Assembly (NCBI RefSeq): GCF_052857255.1
Contig: NC_135498.1
Location: 164,792,124-164,856,123, forward strand
DNA from: Amblyomma americanum
Lineage: Eukaryota; Arthropoda; Arachnida; Ixodida; Ixodidae
Reading direction: 5' to 3'
Length of the DNA stretch: 64,000 bases
Shown here: one piece after another, positions 53,461-64,000 of the stretch
How the letters are laid out: each line of letters opens with the position of its first letter
Numbering within the stretch: position 1 is the stretch's first letter
Program-made: the position numbers and the translations under genes
The notes under the pieces: model-generated
Seen by the model: the letters and a program-made list of their open reading frames with translations, nothing else
The model's database searches: none
What the model was told of the DNA's origin: nothing

Positions 53461-54991
53461 GCAGGAACTCGCAACACCTGTGCGCTCGGGGGCAGCAGGA
53501 AGAAATCCGATGGAGGCGAGATACAAAATGTGCCCCTGTGCTAGCTATTGTACGTCAAAGATCCCCAGGTGGTTGAAATTATTCCGGAGCCCTCCACTAC
53601 GGCGTCCCATATAGCTCACGTACGTGTCGCCTCGAGGCGTAAACCCCAAATACCTACATCTGCCTACCTACGGGAGGAGAGACTGAAAGAGCGAAGAGAG
53701 CAAGGTGCATAGTAGGTGCATAGTAGAGAGTTGCAGAACAATTTTGACCACCTGGGGTTCTCTGACATGCACTGACATCGCACTGTACAGAGGTGTTCTT
53801 TGCGCTTCCAGTCTAGTGAAACGCGACCGCCGCGGCTGGCATTTGATCCCGCGACCCTGGGCTCATCATCCGAATGCCAGAACCACTTAGCCACCACTCA
53901 GCAGGAACTCGCAACACCTGTGCGCTCGGGGGCAGCAGGAAGAAATCCGATGGAGGCGAGATACAAAATGTGCCCCTGTGCTAGCTATTGTACGTCAAAG
54001 ATCCCCAGGTGGTTGAAATTATTCCGGAGCCCTCCACTACGGCGTCCCATATAGCTCACGTACGTGTCGCCTCGAGGCGTAAACCCCAAATACCTACATC
54101 TGCCTACCTACGGGAGGAGAGACTGAAAGAGCGAAGAGAGCAAGGTGCATAGTAGGTGCATAGTAGAGAGTTGCAGAACAATTTTGACCACCTGGGGTTC
54201 TCTGACATGCACTGACATCGCACTGTACAGAGGTGTTCTTTGCGCTTCCAGTCTAGTGAAACGCGACCGCCGCGGCTGGCATTTGATCCCGCGACCCTGG
54301 GCTCATCATCCGAATGCCAGAACCACTTAGCCACCACTCAGCAGGAACTCGCAACACCTGTGCGCTCGGGGGCAGCAGGAAGAAATCCGATGGAGGCGAG
54401 ATACAAAATGTGCCCCTGTGCTAGCTATTGTACGTCAAAGATCCCCAGGTGGTTGAAATTATTCCGGAGCCCTCCACTACGGCGTCCCATATAGCTCACG
54501 TACGTGTCGCCTCGAGGCGTAAACCCCAAATACCTACATCTGCCTACCTACGGGAGGAGAGACTGAAAGAGCGAAGAGAGCAAGGTGCATAGTAGGTGCA
54601 TAGTAGAGAGTTGCAGAACAATTTTGACCACCTGGGGTTCTCTGACATGCACTGACATCGCACTGTACAGAGGTGTTCTTTGCGCTTCCAGTCTAGTGAA
54701 ACGCGACCGCCGCGGCTGGCATTTGATCCCGCGACCCTGGGCTCATCATCCGAATGCCAGAACCACTTAGCCACCACTCAGCAGGAACTCGCAACACCTG
54801 TGCGCTCGGGGGCAGCAGGAAGAAATCCGATGGAGGCGAGATACAAAATGTGCCCCTGTGCTAGCTATTGTACGTCAAAGATCCCCAGGTGGTTGAAATT
54901 ATTCCGGAGCCCTCCACTACGGCGTCCCATATAGCTCACGTACGTGTCGCCTCGAGGCGTAAACCCCAAATACCTACATCTGCCTACCTAC
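53232..54991. repeat. Tandem array, 4 copies of a 440-bp unit made of two opposed SINEs
   Basis: Units start at 53232, 53672, 54112 and 54552 (GGGAGGAGAGACTGAAAGAG). I saw no differences between copies when reading them. Each unit holds the head half of a - strand SINE and then a + strand SINE segment (GATGGAGGCGAGATAC...CTACGGCGTCCC, tail TACC repeats). Unit junctions share GGGAGG with the single-copy left edge. Confidence 0.93.
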
Positions 54992-55004
54992 GTATACTTG
55001 TATG

Positions 55005-55170
55005 TTGTCACGACGCACCTATATGCGGCGGAAACTTGGAGGCTAACGGAAAGGCGTCAGCTTGGACTGAGGACAGCACAGCAACCTATATGGAAAGGAA
55101 AATTATAGGTGCAACGCTAAGAGACACGAAAAGAGCGGAGTTGTTCAGGAGAAATGATATCCTAGTTTAA
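55005..55170 (+). pseudogene. RTE-like LINE C-terminal fragment
   Basis: Frames around 55020-55165 read AETWRLTERRQLGLRTAQQP and then MERKIIGATLRDTKRAE, which matches the end of RTE-type RT proteins (ETW-LT...QR-MER...L-LRDR). It is broken by a frameshift near 55093 and is only about 50 codons long. Confidence 0.7.
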
Positions 55171-56187
55171 ATGAAGAAGAAACGGACTTGGCAGAGTATA
55201 TAATAATGCGAAGGGAATTAAGATATGCAATGGCCTTCAGGGCACTGGCATGAACGGCACTCGATCGGTGCGGTGGCCCCACGCTTCACCTCGCTCGCTC
55301 TTTCTTTCGCTGCATCATATTCTCATGCCTTGGGTCGCTGTGCAGCTCGCTCTTTTCCACGACTGGAACTGGCAGTCCACTTATTGCACTAGCGGGACAT
55401 CAGAACACCTTTCAGGCCGTGATCAACGCGACAAAAAAGGTAGGGGATTAGTAAAGGATCCGAGGATCGAGTAATGTATGGGGAAAGAGAATTTTTACGG
55501 TGTTTCACAAACTTTTAAGAACAAAAATGGTGTCATTCTTTTAATTGACGGAGTTTTCAAGCTGCTGCAGCGAAAAAGAGCCATGCCAAAAAGCTTCGTC
55601 AAAAAGGTTTTTGGCGTGGCGTGGTGGGTACGTGTGGGCCGTAAGAGACTAGGGATCTCTACACGCTCTATATATATCTCTCCACGCTCCACACCCCCAG
55701 ACTCCTTTCTGCTGAGCTGGCCTTTTCCTTTTCACAGTTTTGCAGGTCAGCCGGTCAGTCACCTTTAGCAGCCATCATGCCTTGACAAGATTCACCCTCT
55801 CCATCCTAACGTCATACCCACTCCATATACCTCCTCCCCCTCACCGGACCTTCCTCCTCGGAGGGATGACCCTATTTAAATCCCGCCAATGATCGATCAA
55901 CGCTTTGCCCAGACGAACACAAATACACCTGTCGAAGCGCTGCCAATGCACACTGAGGTTTTCCCTCCTTTGTCGCTTTGTGTTCGATGAAACCGAAACA
56001 ATTGGAGGATAGCTAAATTGAATTATAAAATTATTCAGTGGCCGCAGGGAATGCCACGTGCATGCATTCTAATATCTTACGCACCATTACAAAGAAGAAA
56101 ACGTAGCACTGAAATGAGGTGCCTGTATATATAGTCCTTTAATTGACACAGGAAGAAGAATGCAGGAAAGAAGGGACAGGGCATGAC
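55171..56187. other. Intergenic, no gene recognised
   Basis: No coding or repeat motif supported. Pyrimidine-rich 55670-55870. Confidence 0.5.
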
Positions 56188-56200
56188 TCAGATTTACTTA

Positions 56201-56462
56201 TAATAATAATAATTAGCTTTTGTGGAAAGGAAATGGCGAAGTATCTGTCTCATATATCGTTCGACACATGAACCGCGCCGTAAGGGAAGGGATAAAGGAG
56301 GGAGTTAAAGAAGAAAGGAAGAGAGAGGTGCCGTGGTGGAGGGCAAAGAAGAAAGGAAGAGAGAGGTGCCGTGGTGGAGGGCTCCGGAATAATTTCGAAC
56401 ACCTGGGGATCTTTAACGGGCACTGGCATCGCACAGCATACGGGCGCCTTAGCGTTTTGCCT
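56201..56462 (-). mobile_element. 5'-truncated Ruka SINE
   Basis: Lacks the tRNA head. Perfect 13-bp target duplication TCAGATTTACTTA (56188-56200 and 56463-56475). Contains an internal tandem duplication of about 40 bp (GGAAGAGAGAGGTGCCGTGG twice). Confidence 0.92.
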
Positions 56463-56475
56463 TCAGATTTACTTA

Positions 56476-56803
56476 ATAATAATAATAATAATAATAATAA
56501 TTGGTTTTTTGGGAAAGGTAATGGCGCAGTATCTGTCTCATATATCGTTGGACACCTGAACCGCGCCGTATGGGAAGGGATAAGGGAGGGAGTGAAAGAA
56601 GAAAGGAAGAAATAGGTGCCGTAGTGGAGGGCTCCGGAATAATTTCGACCACCTGGGGATCTTTAACGTGCATCTACATCGCACAGCACACGGGCGCCTT
56701 AGCGTTTTTCCTCCATAAAAACGCAGCCGCCGCGGTCGGGTTCGAACCCGGGAACTCCGGCTCAGTAGTCGAGCGCCCTAACCACTGAGCCACCGCGGCG
56801 GGG
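56476..56803 (-). mobile_element. Full-length Ruka SINE upstream of ZC3H14
   Basis: Complete on the - strand: head with A box TGGCTCAGTGG and B box GGTTCGAACCC near 56738-56790, body GATGTAGATGCACGTTAAAG, tail ending (AAT)n at 56476-56502. The 5' end lies 240 bp upstream of the ZC3H14 ATG. Confidence 0.93.
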
Positions 56804-57043
56804 CAACATTTCATAATGTATTTTGGCATTTCGGTGCAAAGTGTCAACGTCGCCAACATAGTCACGTTGGTTCCGCAGGTTCCGCGGTTCCGCTTCGTTC
56901 ATCTGGCAACCACGATTGTTTGTGCTGCTGCCTGCTCTTGCTCTGTTGTCGGTCAGCCTCCCTTCGCGACTATCTGCACTCGTTCGTTATGTTACTTTAT
57001 TTGTCGTTGGGAAGACGGTGCAGTTGCTAATATCCACGCTGCC
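56804..57043 (+). promoter_or_regulatory. Probable promoter and 5' UTR of ZC3H14
   Basis: 240 bp between the Ruka SINE and the start codon. No TATA box. Context before ATG is GCC ATG G, a strong start. The exact transcription start is not visible. Confidence 0.5.
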
Positions 57044-60000
57044 ATGGACGGCAACGAGGTCACCCAAAAGATACGGGTAAGCCTGAGGTCTGCACCGCGC
57101 CGATCGGTCAACTTTGGCATGCAAACGTCGGCAGCTTTGTGCGTGGCTGCCCCCGTTGCCCGCTCCGTAAACCAACTGGCACAGGAACCGATGTCCTTTG
57201 GCCTTGAGTTCTTGACTGGCGACAGAAAAAAAATATATTGCGATAGAGCAGCGCGTACGAGCAGCGTTGACTAAGGACGGGGTGCAGTACTCTTAGCGAA
57301 TGTTTTGTGTCGAGTGCATGCTCAGCGGTGCCTCGTCGAACGTCTTCGGATTTTACTAGGTCATTACTGGGGCTGCTTAAACCGGTGTTCGAAAGAAACC
57401 ACACTTTGTAGATATCGTAAACTCGCCGCAGCGTCTTCAGCTTGCTATCTGTCATGTAAATTCATGGCACAAAGGCCGTAGTCAAAGGCTAGGCGACCGC
57501 ATGTGTACGGCTCAAATTTTCCCGTCGTCTTCCTTCTGAGGCCGTTATTCCTGTTGCACAGCTGCTACGAATCATAAAGCGCGAAATCAACGAAACTGTG
57601 GCCCTGAGCCGTGATTTGCCCGCTTTTGCAAGTCTAGTAGCTCGGAAACCTCCGCTGCGTTTTTTTCGAGAGGAGTCAAAGTTTGCAGGATGCGTTTGAA
57701 AGATGGCAGGTAAAGAAAACGAACATTTGTTGAAGCGTGCCTGCCGATTTACAAGTATTAACGGTTGAGGCCTAAAATATGGCTCACATAATTCGCTGCG
57801 TTCCTGGTTATGAATGGAAAGGGTACTTATGTGCAGTGCAGTTATGGTTCTTACACAAGTTTCCCTAGGGGAGCTATGAAACTTCTACAGGCATTTGATC
57901 TGTTAGGCTGTTAGGGAGACTCTTTGTTAGACTGTTTGTGACTTTTGTTCCTTCAGTTTTTGTCAGAATAGGGTGTTTGGTAAAAACTGTGGTGCGACAA
58001 ATGAAAGTGAATTAGCGTAATAAGACTAGCCGTGTTGAAAGGGTGCAATGTTTCACTGCTGCTGCTGCTAGGTGCTGTTTGTGGTGATGTTTCTGACAAG
58101 GGCAGATTTAGAGGGCAGAGGGCCAAGCATCCCCTTCACACCACAAGTGAGAAATTAGCTATACGTAGCTTGCGGTGACGTCACAGCTGCTGCCATGCTG
58201 GCGAACCAGTACCACTTCAAGAAGGTGCTTATTTTTATAATCTGCTTATCGAATCCTGTTTTGGCCTGCACTGTGAAGCTATGTGTGGTTCACCGCCATG
58301 GCACCCGTGATGTCAGGTGCCAGCGATCAATTGGAAGAACGACAGTAACCTTTCTTGTCTGTGTGAATCTTTTAACCCTTTCAGGCGCAAGTTAACATTT
58401 CAATTCAAAGTAAATATTTTTCGACCTAAATAGCATTGCAACCCTTCAGACACCCAATTCATTATTTCAGCTGTCACGGTGGCTCAGTAGTTATGATGTT
58501 CAGCTGCTGACCCGAAAGATGCTGGTTCGATCCCAGCTGCGGTGATTGCACTTTGATGGAGACCAAATGCAAGAGGCCTCTGTACTGTGCAGTGTCAGAG
58601 CACGTTAAAGAACCCTAGGTGGTTGAAATTATCCGGAGCCCTCCACTACGACGTCCCCATAGCCTGGGGCTTTCGGGACATTAAACCCCATAAATCCAAA
58701 CCATTTATTTTTTAACGGAAAACACGGAATGTTAATTTTTACTCGCTGTGCTGACATATTACATTGACAAGGTAGTTTTTTTCTGTGTACCGCATAAATT
58801 TGGCTCTCCCTTCTAGACATCAGTCATGATATGCCTTTCTAGGAATTTTAAGGTGCTGCTGATTGTTGCTAGTCTGTTTTCAGTTCGTTTTTCTTTTCCT
58901 CCTCTGTTACCACGGCCTCATGGGAAGCTGCACTCTTTTCAGTAATCATGGAATCATTTGAATTGTCTTTGACTCTGAAGCATTCATGATTTGGTAGTCG
59001 CCTTCCAAGAAAGGTGCTTTGTGATGAACCTATGCATAGATGTCCTCAGTGTACCCTGCAACACGTTAGCAGTTTATTAACTGAGGCCTCTGCTCTATAC
59101 CAAGTCACAACACCTTCACACAGAGCAGTGAACATGCACGGACATTCAGCCTTACTGTGCTCTTCTCATCGCCCGCTAAATGCATATCTTTACAACACCA
59201 CTGGGGTTGCAGTGCTTCGCGAACTGAGCTCTTACTGCATCTTGTGTGTTGGAGCTCATACTGAGTGTAACGGTAGGTTGTTAGAAGGTGTGAAGCACTT
59301 AGGATTTTCTAATGGACATTAGTTTTTGTTTCATGTTAATAAAGTCTTTCAAATGTGAAATGCTGTTTGCTTTAAGAACAAAAACAAAACTCTGGACCAC
59401 ATACTTGTGCTGTCAGCATGACAGCTTGTAATTTTCATTGCCTTTCTGCGTTTTCATGTGTGGTGTCTTCCTGCCAGGCTGCCATCAAGACAAAGTTGGT
59501 GGAGCTCGGCGCCTATGTTGGTGAGTGAACTTCAGGGCAGCATTGAGATTGGAAGCCATGGACAGTGTGTCAGTTACTGAGACTGGATTAACCCCCCATC
59601 TCCCCTGATAACCTGCCATCACAAACGTTACAGGTAGAAGCAGTATGAGAGGCAACCTGGCAGCGTGTGGCCTCCGCACTTCATGAAGCACTGCCGCCGA
59701 GAATGAGTGGCTCCAGATGCATGTGTGGAAAGAGCAGCCGACCATGCTTGCTCAACATGCACCTTTACCGCAATTCCTTACCGGCTGTCAGTGGCAGTGC
59801 TGCACGAAGCGTGGAGGCCACTCCTGTTTTCTCTCATATTGGTTCTTCCTATACATTGCTTAGAGGGAATAGCAGAATGCTTCTTCAGAGTTATGTCTTT
59901 GCCACGTAGCAGACATGCACACAGTAGAAAAATGTCTTTGTAAGCTGTGCAAAGTGAACATTAAAGGGCACTGAGAATGAATTTTAAGTTGGCCTGTATC

Positions 60001-63000
60001 GACAGGTTACTTTTCCAGCTTATAAAATCTGTTGTGAATGAAAGCAGTCACGTAATTTATCTGTTACATTTGTATAAATTACAATCTATATCTATAATTT
60101 ACATCATCTATAGAGCAGTAATTATTGATACAGCCTGACTTCAGTTTGCCCTTAGTGTCTCATTAATGGCGTGACGAGTGGGGCTAGTTGGTGCTGCATC
60201 CTAATGTCTTTTCTGAAAGTGTTTTGAATGGCAAAGGCGGTGAAAACTGAAGACTGGATGGCATTTGCATGCTCACCGTCCTGTCTGTCGTCTTTGCCAC
60301 TTTTGCTCTTGACGGAGACTATTGCAAAGAAATCAGTGTGTAGAAAAGTTTTTTAAGCCATATGTGCCCAGAGAAAGTGGTATTGCTGACTGCCATTGGC
60401 TCTCGCTGCTTCCCTTTCGATACATTCTCATTGAGTTTGAAGCGAAATTGAATGTTTTGTGCCATGTGTGGCACATGTGTGTTTAGAATTTGCTTGCTAC
60501 ACAATAGTTAACGCTTCTGCCCACCTCATGTGTAAATATTTCCGGCAGTTTACCTTGAAAGCTGTGTTTTATGCTTTAAAGCAGCTTATGTGCAATTTTA
60601 AAATTTTCCCAGAGAAAGTGGCATTGCTGACTGCCATTGGCTCTCGCTGCTTCCCTTTCGAAACATTCTCATTGAGTTTGAAGCGAAATTGAATGTTTTG
60701 TGCCATGTGTGGCACATGTGTGTTTAGAATTTGCTTGCTACACAATAGTTAACGCTTCTGCCCACCTCATGTGTGAATATTTCCGGCAGTTTACCTTGAA
60801 AGCTGTGTTTTATGCTTTAAAGCAGCTTATGTGCAATTTTAAAATTTTCCCGGTGGGCCCACTGCCCCCTCCTATGGCATGTCTGCTATAGGTGCTACTT
60901 GTCCCAATTGCAGTAATTTTGGTGCCGCAAAGGAAGCCGTTTATTTCGCTCTGCCTATAGCTGGACAATTAGGAACACAAGCACCATCGGCACAAGGAAA
61001 TCCAGGAGCACACCCTTGAAGCACTCAGTGCCATTATGAACCCAATCATGTTATGCATGTGGAGTTGCAACATTCTAAACTTTGTTATTTGATTGTTTTT
61101 CAAATTCGGAGTAAGAGTGCTGACCAAAACTGCACCTTGGCAAGCCATAGGATTTAAGTTTTGTCTTTGAAGTACTGGAATTTTTATTGAAATCAGGACA
61201 TCGTTCAACTAAGCTGCATTTGCCCTCAGCATGTATTGAATGAGAGGAACTAGACTTTACTCAATGTAAGACAAGACTTTGAAACTCTGTTCTTCCGTTC
61301 TATGGTCTGGGGTGTGCTGAGGTGACAACTTATTTCAGCCAGGGCACAACACAGAGGAAATGCCCAAGGTTTTATGTCACTTTCATATTATGGTTTGCCT
61401 TGCAGTGTAATGTGGTGCAGTTTTCCTATTCGTGTTTCCTCCAAAAGCAAACCGAGCTTCCTCTGCATCACCGCTGCTATTTTATAGTTTTGTGAGTAGA
61501 ATCGGAGGTTGCTCCGGGATGTTCAGGAATTTGTTGTAAGCAGTCGCATACACCTGTGCAAGTTATGATGTGCACTGTCGTTTTTCCTGATGTCACTGCA
61601 GATGATGAGCTGCCCGACTACATCATGGTGATGATCGCCAACAAGAAGACCAAGGAGCAGATGACGCAGGACCTGTCACTGTTTCTTGGTGACAGCACTG
61701 TTAGCTTCACAACCTGGTGCGCCTTGTTAATTCTTACTGCCATCTCACTGCTCACCTAGGCACTACTTAGATACTGAAAAGTCCTTCAGATTATCAGTTT
61801 GTAAATGAAATGTTTGAGGTCGCACTAGTCAATTGGCCTCAAGTGTAATGCAATATGTACTCTACTTTCTTAGTTTATTTCTTAAATTCAGCTTTTCTTG
61901 CAGTGTTTTTTTCCTTTTTGTTTTTGACTTTTTAAAATTCTTTTTTCACAAATGTTAACTCTTTTTGATAGCTACATGAATTACTTTGATGTCACATATC
62001 TGTCGCATTTGTTTGTTTACTTACCATATTTACACGATTGTAAGTGTACTCCCATATCTCATGTCAGAAAAAAATATGCAAGCCGAGGGGTGCTTGTGGG
62101 CATATTCCAGAATGAAAACATATTAATCAATCACTGGAGTCATCATCGCTGCTGCGGTCCCATGGCGCATTGTTCTAATGTTGTCGTCCAGCGAAATCTC
62201 AGCTTTGCAAACAACCACAGCATGTCGTTGTCCCGCGAATTCCTGCACTTCTTCACCAACAATTGCACCTCGACACTGCCTAAAACAGCTGAAAATTTTG
62301 CCTCTCTGCGGCTGCCACACCCACATCACCTATTCCAAAACGTTGGAACTCGCGGCTCGGCACGAAGTTGTTCGTATTCGTTTTTTCACAGTTGTTCGTT
62401 TCTTGAATGTAGCCGTGAACGAGCGCCGAACGCTTACCGGCCCCGGAGCAGAAATGAGGATTGATGAAGCACTAAAAACTGGTAAAACACAGGCAGTGGC
62501 ACTCCTTGGAAGCACTGCTGTTCTGAGTGGTGGTGCCACTGTGATTGGAACAGCGGCCCTTCTATCAACTATTGGCACCCCCATGAGTGCTGAGTGCGCA
62601 GTTAAAAGTAAAAAAACAATTTAATTCTTGTGGACAGGCATGCAGAATAGCGCAATGCTACTGAGTAGAGCTGTAGAGCTAACATAAAATTGCATCCACG
62701 TTGTACCATCCCTGATATCTAGTTTGTCTCGTCTTTATTTATGGTGCCATGCTTTGCTTTTCAATTGTAAGTTGAAGCCCACACTTCGAATTTTCAAATT
62801 TTCAGAAATAGGTCGACTACAGTCGTGTAAATGCGGTATGTAATCACTCTGTAGAAGAGGTGTCATTTTTTATATGTATTTTCTGTAAGCAATGGTGGAA
62901 AGTCGTAGTAAAGTAATAACAACATAATAGTATTGAAATGAAAGTTAGATGAGTGCCAGTGTTGTTATTTGCACTTGCCTCATATGCTTAGAAAGTATGT

Positions 63001-63261
63001 ACAGGACGTTGGCTTTTAGGAGAAGCCAAGAAGTCCCATTATGTATCTGAAGAGTAGGAAGTTGCTGATGTAAATCTTGATATAAGGACTCGTGTGGTCA
63101 TTGTTGTGTAGATGCCTACTGGCCTCAATTTATAGTTCCCACACAGCTGGTGTGGGAACTTTCAAGGCCACTTGCATGATTTTGTTTCATGATGACTGTT
63201 TCCTTTCAAACCATTACCAGGTTGCAGGGCGTGCTGGACCACCTCCAAGCCATTGCTGCAG
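57044..63261 (+). CDS. ZC3H14: ZC3H14/Nab2-type poly(A)-binding protein, 5' exons (57044-57076, 59478-59520, 61602-61716, 63221-63261)
   Basis: Nuclear protein that binds poly(A) tails through C-terminal CCCH fingers and restrains tail length; only the N-terminal domain lies in this window. Spliced, the four exons give MDGNEVTQKIR + AAIKTKLVELGAYV + DDELPDYIMVMIANKK...FLGDSTVSFTT + W + LQGVLDHLQAIAA, about 77 residues. This matches the PWI-like N-terminal fold of ZC3H14, with the family signatures ELPDYIMVM and DLSLFLG. Donors are GTAAGC, GTGAGT, GTGCGC (weak) and GTGAGG; acceptors CAG. Codons are split at exon 2/3 (G|AT) and 3/4 (TG|G), which confirms the joins. Introns are 2401, 2081 and 1504 bp. 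The gene continues past 64000. Confidence 0.92.
57077..58470. other. ZC3H14 intron 1, 5' part
   Basis: No exon-like or repeat motif recognised. Short open frames lack support. Confidence 0.55.
58474..58700 (+). mobile_element. tRNA-derived SINE in ZC3H14 intron 1
   Basis: A box TGGCTCAGTAG, B box GGTTCGATCCC, body CAGAGCACGTTAAAGAACCC, end CCCCATAAATCCAAACC. Same type as the SINE split at 38149/40487. The target duplication is not clear (CATTATTT versus CATTTATT). Confidence 0.88.
60367..60848. repeat. 241-bp tandem duplication in ZC3H14 intron 2
   Basis: Copies at 60367-60607 and 60608-60848, each starting CCCAGAGAAAGTGG and differing at only a few positions (for example T/C at 60381 and its partner). 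No SINE motif inside. Confidence 0.93.
62024..62836 (-). mobile_element. pogo/Tigger-like DNA transposon remnant in ZC3H14 intron 3
   Basis: Inverted ends CCATATTTACACGATTGTA and TACAGTCGTGTAAATGCGG, each beside TA (62022-62023 and 62837-62838). On the - strand, decayed frames near 62470-62270 read RRSFTATFKKRTTVKK, CRAASSNV and WQPQRGKIFSCFRQ, in the order expected for the N-terminal helix-turn-helix of a pogo-type transposase. No DDE core was recognised. 813 bp. Confidence 0.6.
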
Positions 63262-64000
63262 GTGAGGTGGCATGCTCTCGTTAATCCGTTCACTAGCTGG
63301 TTCCACCAGCGAAAACTCTTACTCTGCACCTCTGTAGCCGCTTTCTCGGCTGACTTGTGCAGGTGGTTGGTTCTTGGACCAATGGTAGGTAGAGCAGTAA
63401 GCTCTGGACTATGCTTTGGGCCAAAATCATCGGAATCAGAAACTATTTAGGACCACTGACAGAACTGGTGACAGGCCTGGTGAGTGACTTGCCACTTACC
63501 AGGCCTGTCGGTCAGTACGCACGTGACCAGGTGTGCCATTTTGTTGCCTTTGATGTCCATTTTCCTCCGATTTGCAGCCTTGTGATTGCTTCATGACATG
63601 TCAGCTGCATCTTGATGCCATCCTGTGCAAAGAAGGTTGCCGTTGTGTTCAAGGAGAAGCTTGCTACTGTGTGGGACGTTGGTGAAGGGAGGCGAACACC
63701 ACATGATGCCAGTCATGCTGTTAAGATGCATGCTTCTTTTTTGACTAGCTAGAGCTGCAGAAAGGAGGAAGGGGTGTAGGGATTCGACTTTAGTTCTTTG
63801 AAGCCTTTTTTGGCCAGCAAGAGCTGTCAGTCTGAGGGATGAGGGTCGATTTTGTGAAGTGGCTTAGCTAAAGCAACATGAAGGGCAAATGAGTCTACCT
63901 CTTTGCTTGCGCCTGCCAAGTTTGAAGTTGATGTATTGACTCGAATGTAACACGACCACAACTGTAGGCGTTCCCGAAAAACAGCAACTAAATACGTTAT
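63262..64000. other. ZC3H14 intron 4, to window end
   Basis: Starts with donor GTGAGG. No next exon is visible before 64000. It contains a strong hairpin at 63470-63509. Confidence 0.6.
63470..63509 (+). other. Intronic hairpin, 16-bp stem
   Basis: GACAGGCCTGGTGAGT pairs with ACTTACCAGGCCTGTC across an 8-nt loop, with one G-U at RNA level. CTGAC and GTCAG further out could extend the stem across an internal loop. No homology to a known small RNA is claimed. Confidence 0.6.

Noticed and set aside
53232..54991. CRISPR-like or satellite array
   Set aside because: Direct 440-bp units without spacers, made of SINE parts; eukaryotic sequence.
56735..56800. tRNA-like sequence with A and B boxes
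   Set aside because: It is the head of a Ruka SINE, not a tRNA gene: no acceptor-stem closure, and the SINE body continues. The same applies near 50360, 40490 and 58480.
62178..62624. Open frame of 148 codons in ZC3H14 intron 3
   Set aside because: Antisense to the pogo-like transposase remnant; no support as a gene.

Overview
This window looks like nuclear DNA of a hard tick (Ixodidae). The clues are many tRNA-derived SINEs that I recognise from memory as the tick Ruka type (tail segment ending in CCAATTATTATTATT), a pair of expanded-type cytosolic sulfotransferase genes, intron-bearing genes with GT-AG junctions, and dense non-LTR retrotransposons. I cannot name the species. The window is mostly transposable elements. 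Three host genes are supported: two tandem sulfotransferase paralogs and the 5' end of a ZC3H14/Nab2-type gene, all on the + strand.

Layout. 1-5.9 kb: a decayed LINE (RT + RNase H) split by a solo LTR and by a second LINE, each with a target-site duplication (TSD). 8.0-10.8 kb: a Tc1/mariner-superfamily element with long terminal inverted repeats (TIRs), itself hit by a solo LTR. 11.0-13.6 kb: a 5'-truncated LINE with an unbroken 819-codon RT reading frame. 16.3-17.4 kb: a broken THAP-domain gene beside a 59-bp inverted repeat. 18.5-22.7 kb: a two-ORF LINE with a PHD-finger ORF1 that carries an in-frame SINE piece. 24.5-33.3 kb: three CR1/L2-like LINEs on the - strand. The last has TATA-bearing 309-bp 5' monomers, a 2A-like motif and a same-frame UAG CAA UCA junction between ORF1 and ORF2. 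33.4-35.9 kb: a second Tc1/mariner-type element with TIRs of about 500 bp. 38.2-40.5 kb: a hAT-like element carrying a gag-like pseudogene, inserted into a SINE.

41.0-49.9 kb holds the sulfotransferases. Each has two coding exons joined at a phase-0 intron at the same position in the 3'-phosphate-binding region, so they are clear duplicates. 50.3-56.8 kb is SINE-rich and includes a 5'-inverted Ruka and a 4 x 440-bp array. From 57.0 kb to the window end lie four small exons of ZC3H14, whose introns hold a SINE, a 241-bp tandem duplication, a pogo-like remnant and a strong hairpin.

The host genes do not form a pathway. Sulfotransferases conjugate small molecules in the cytosol, while ZC3H14 binds poly(A) RNA in the nucleus. 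The most unusual signal is the 28.6-33.3 kb LINE: repeated promoter-like monomers, a 2A-like sequence and a tobamovirus-like readthrough context all lie in one reading frame.
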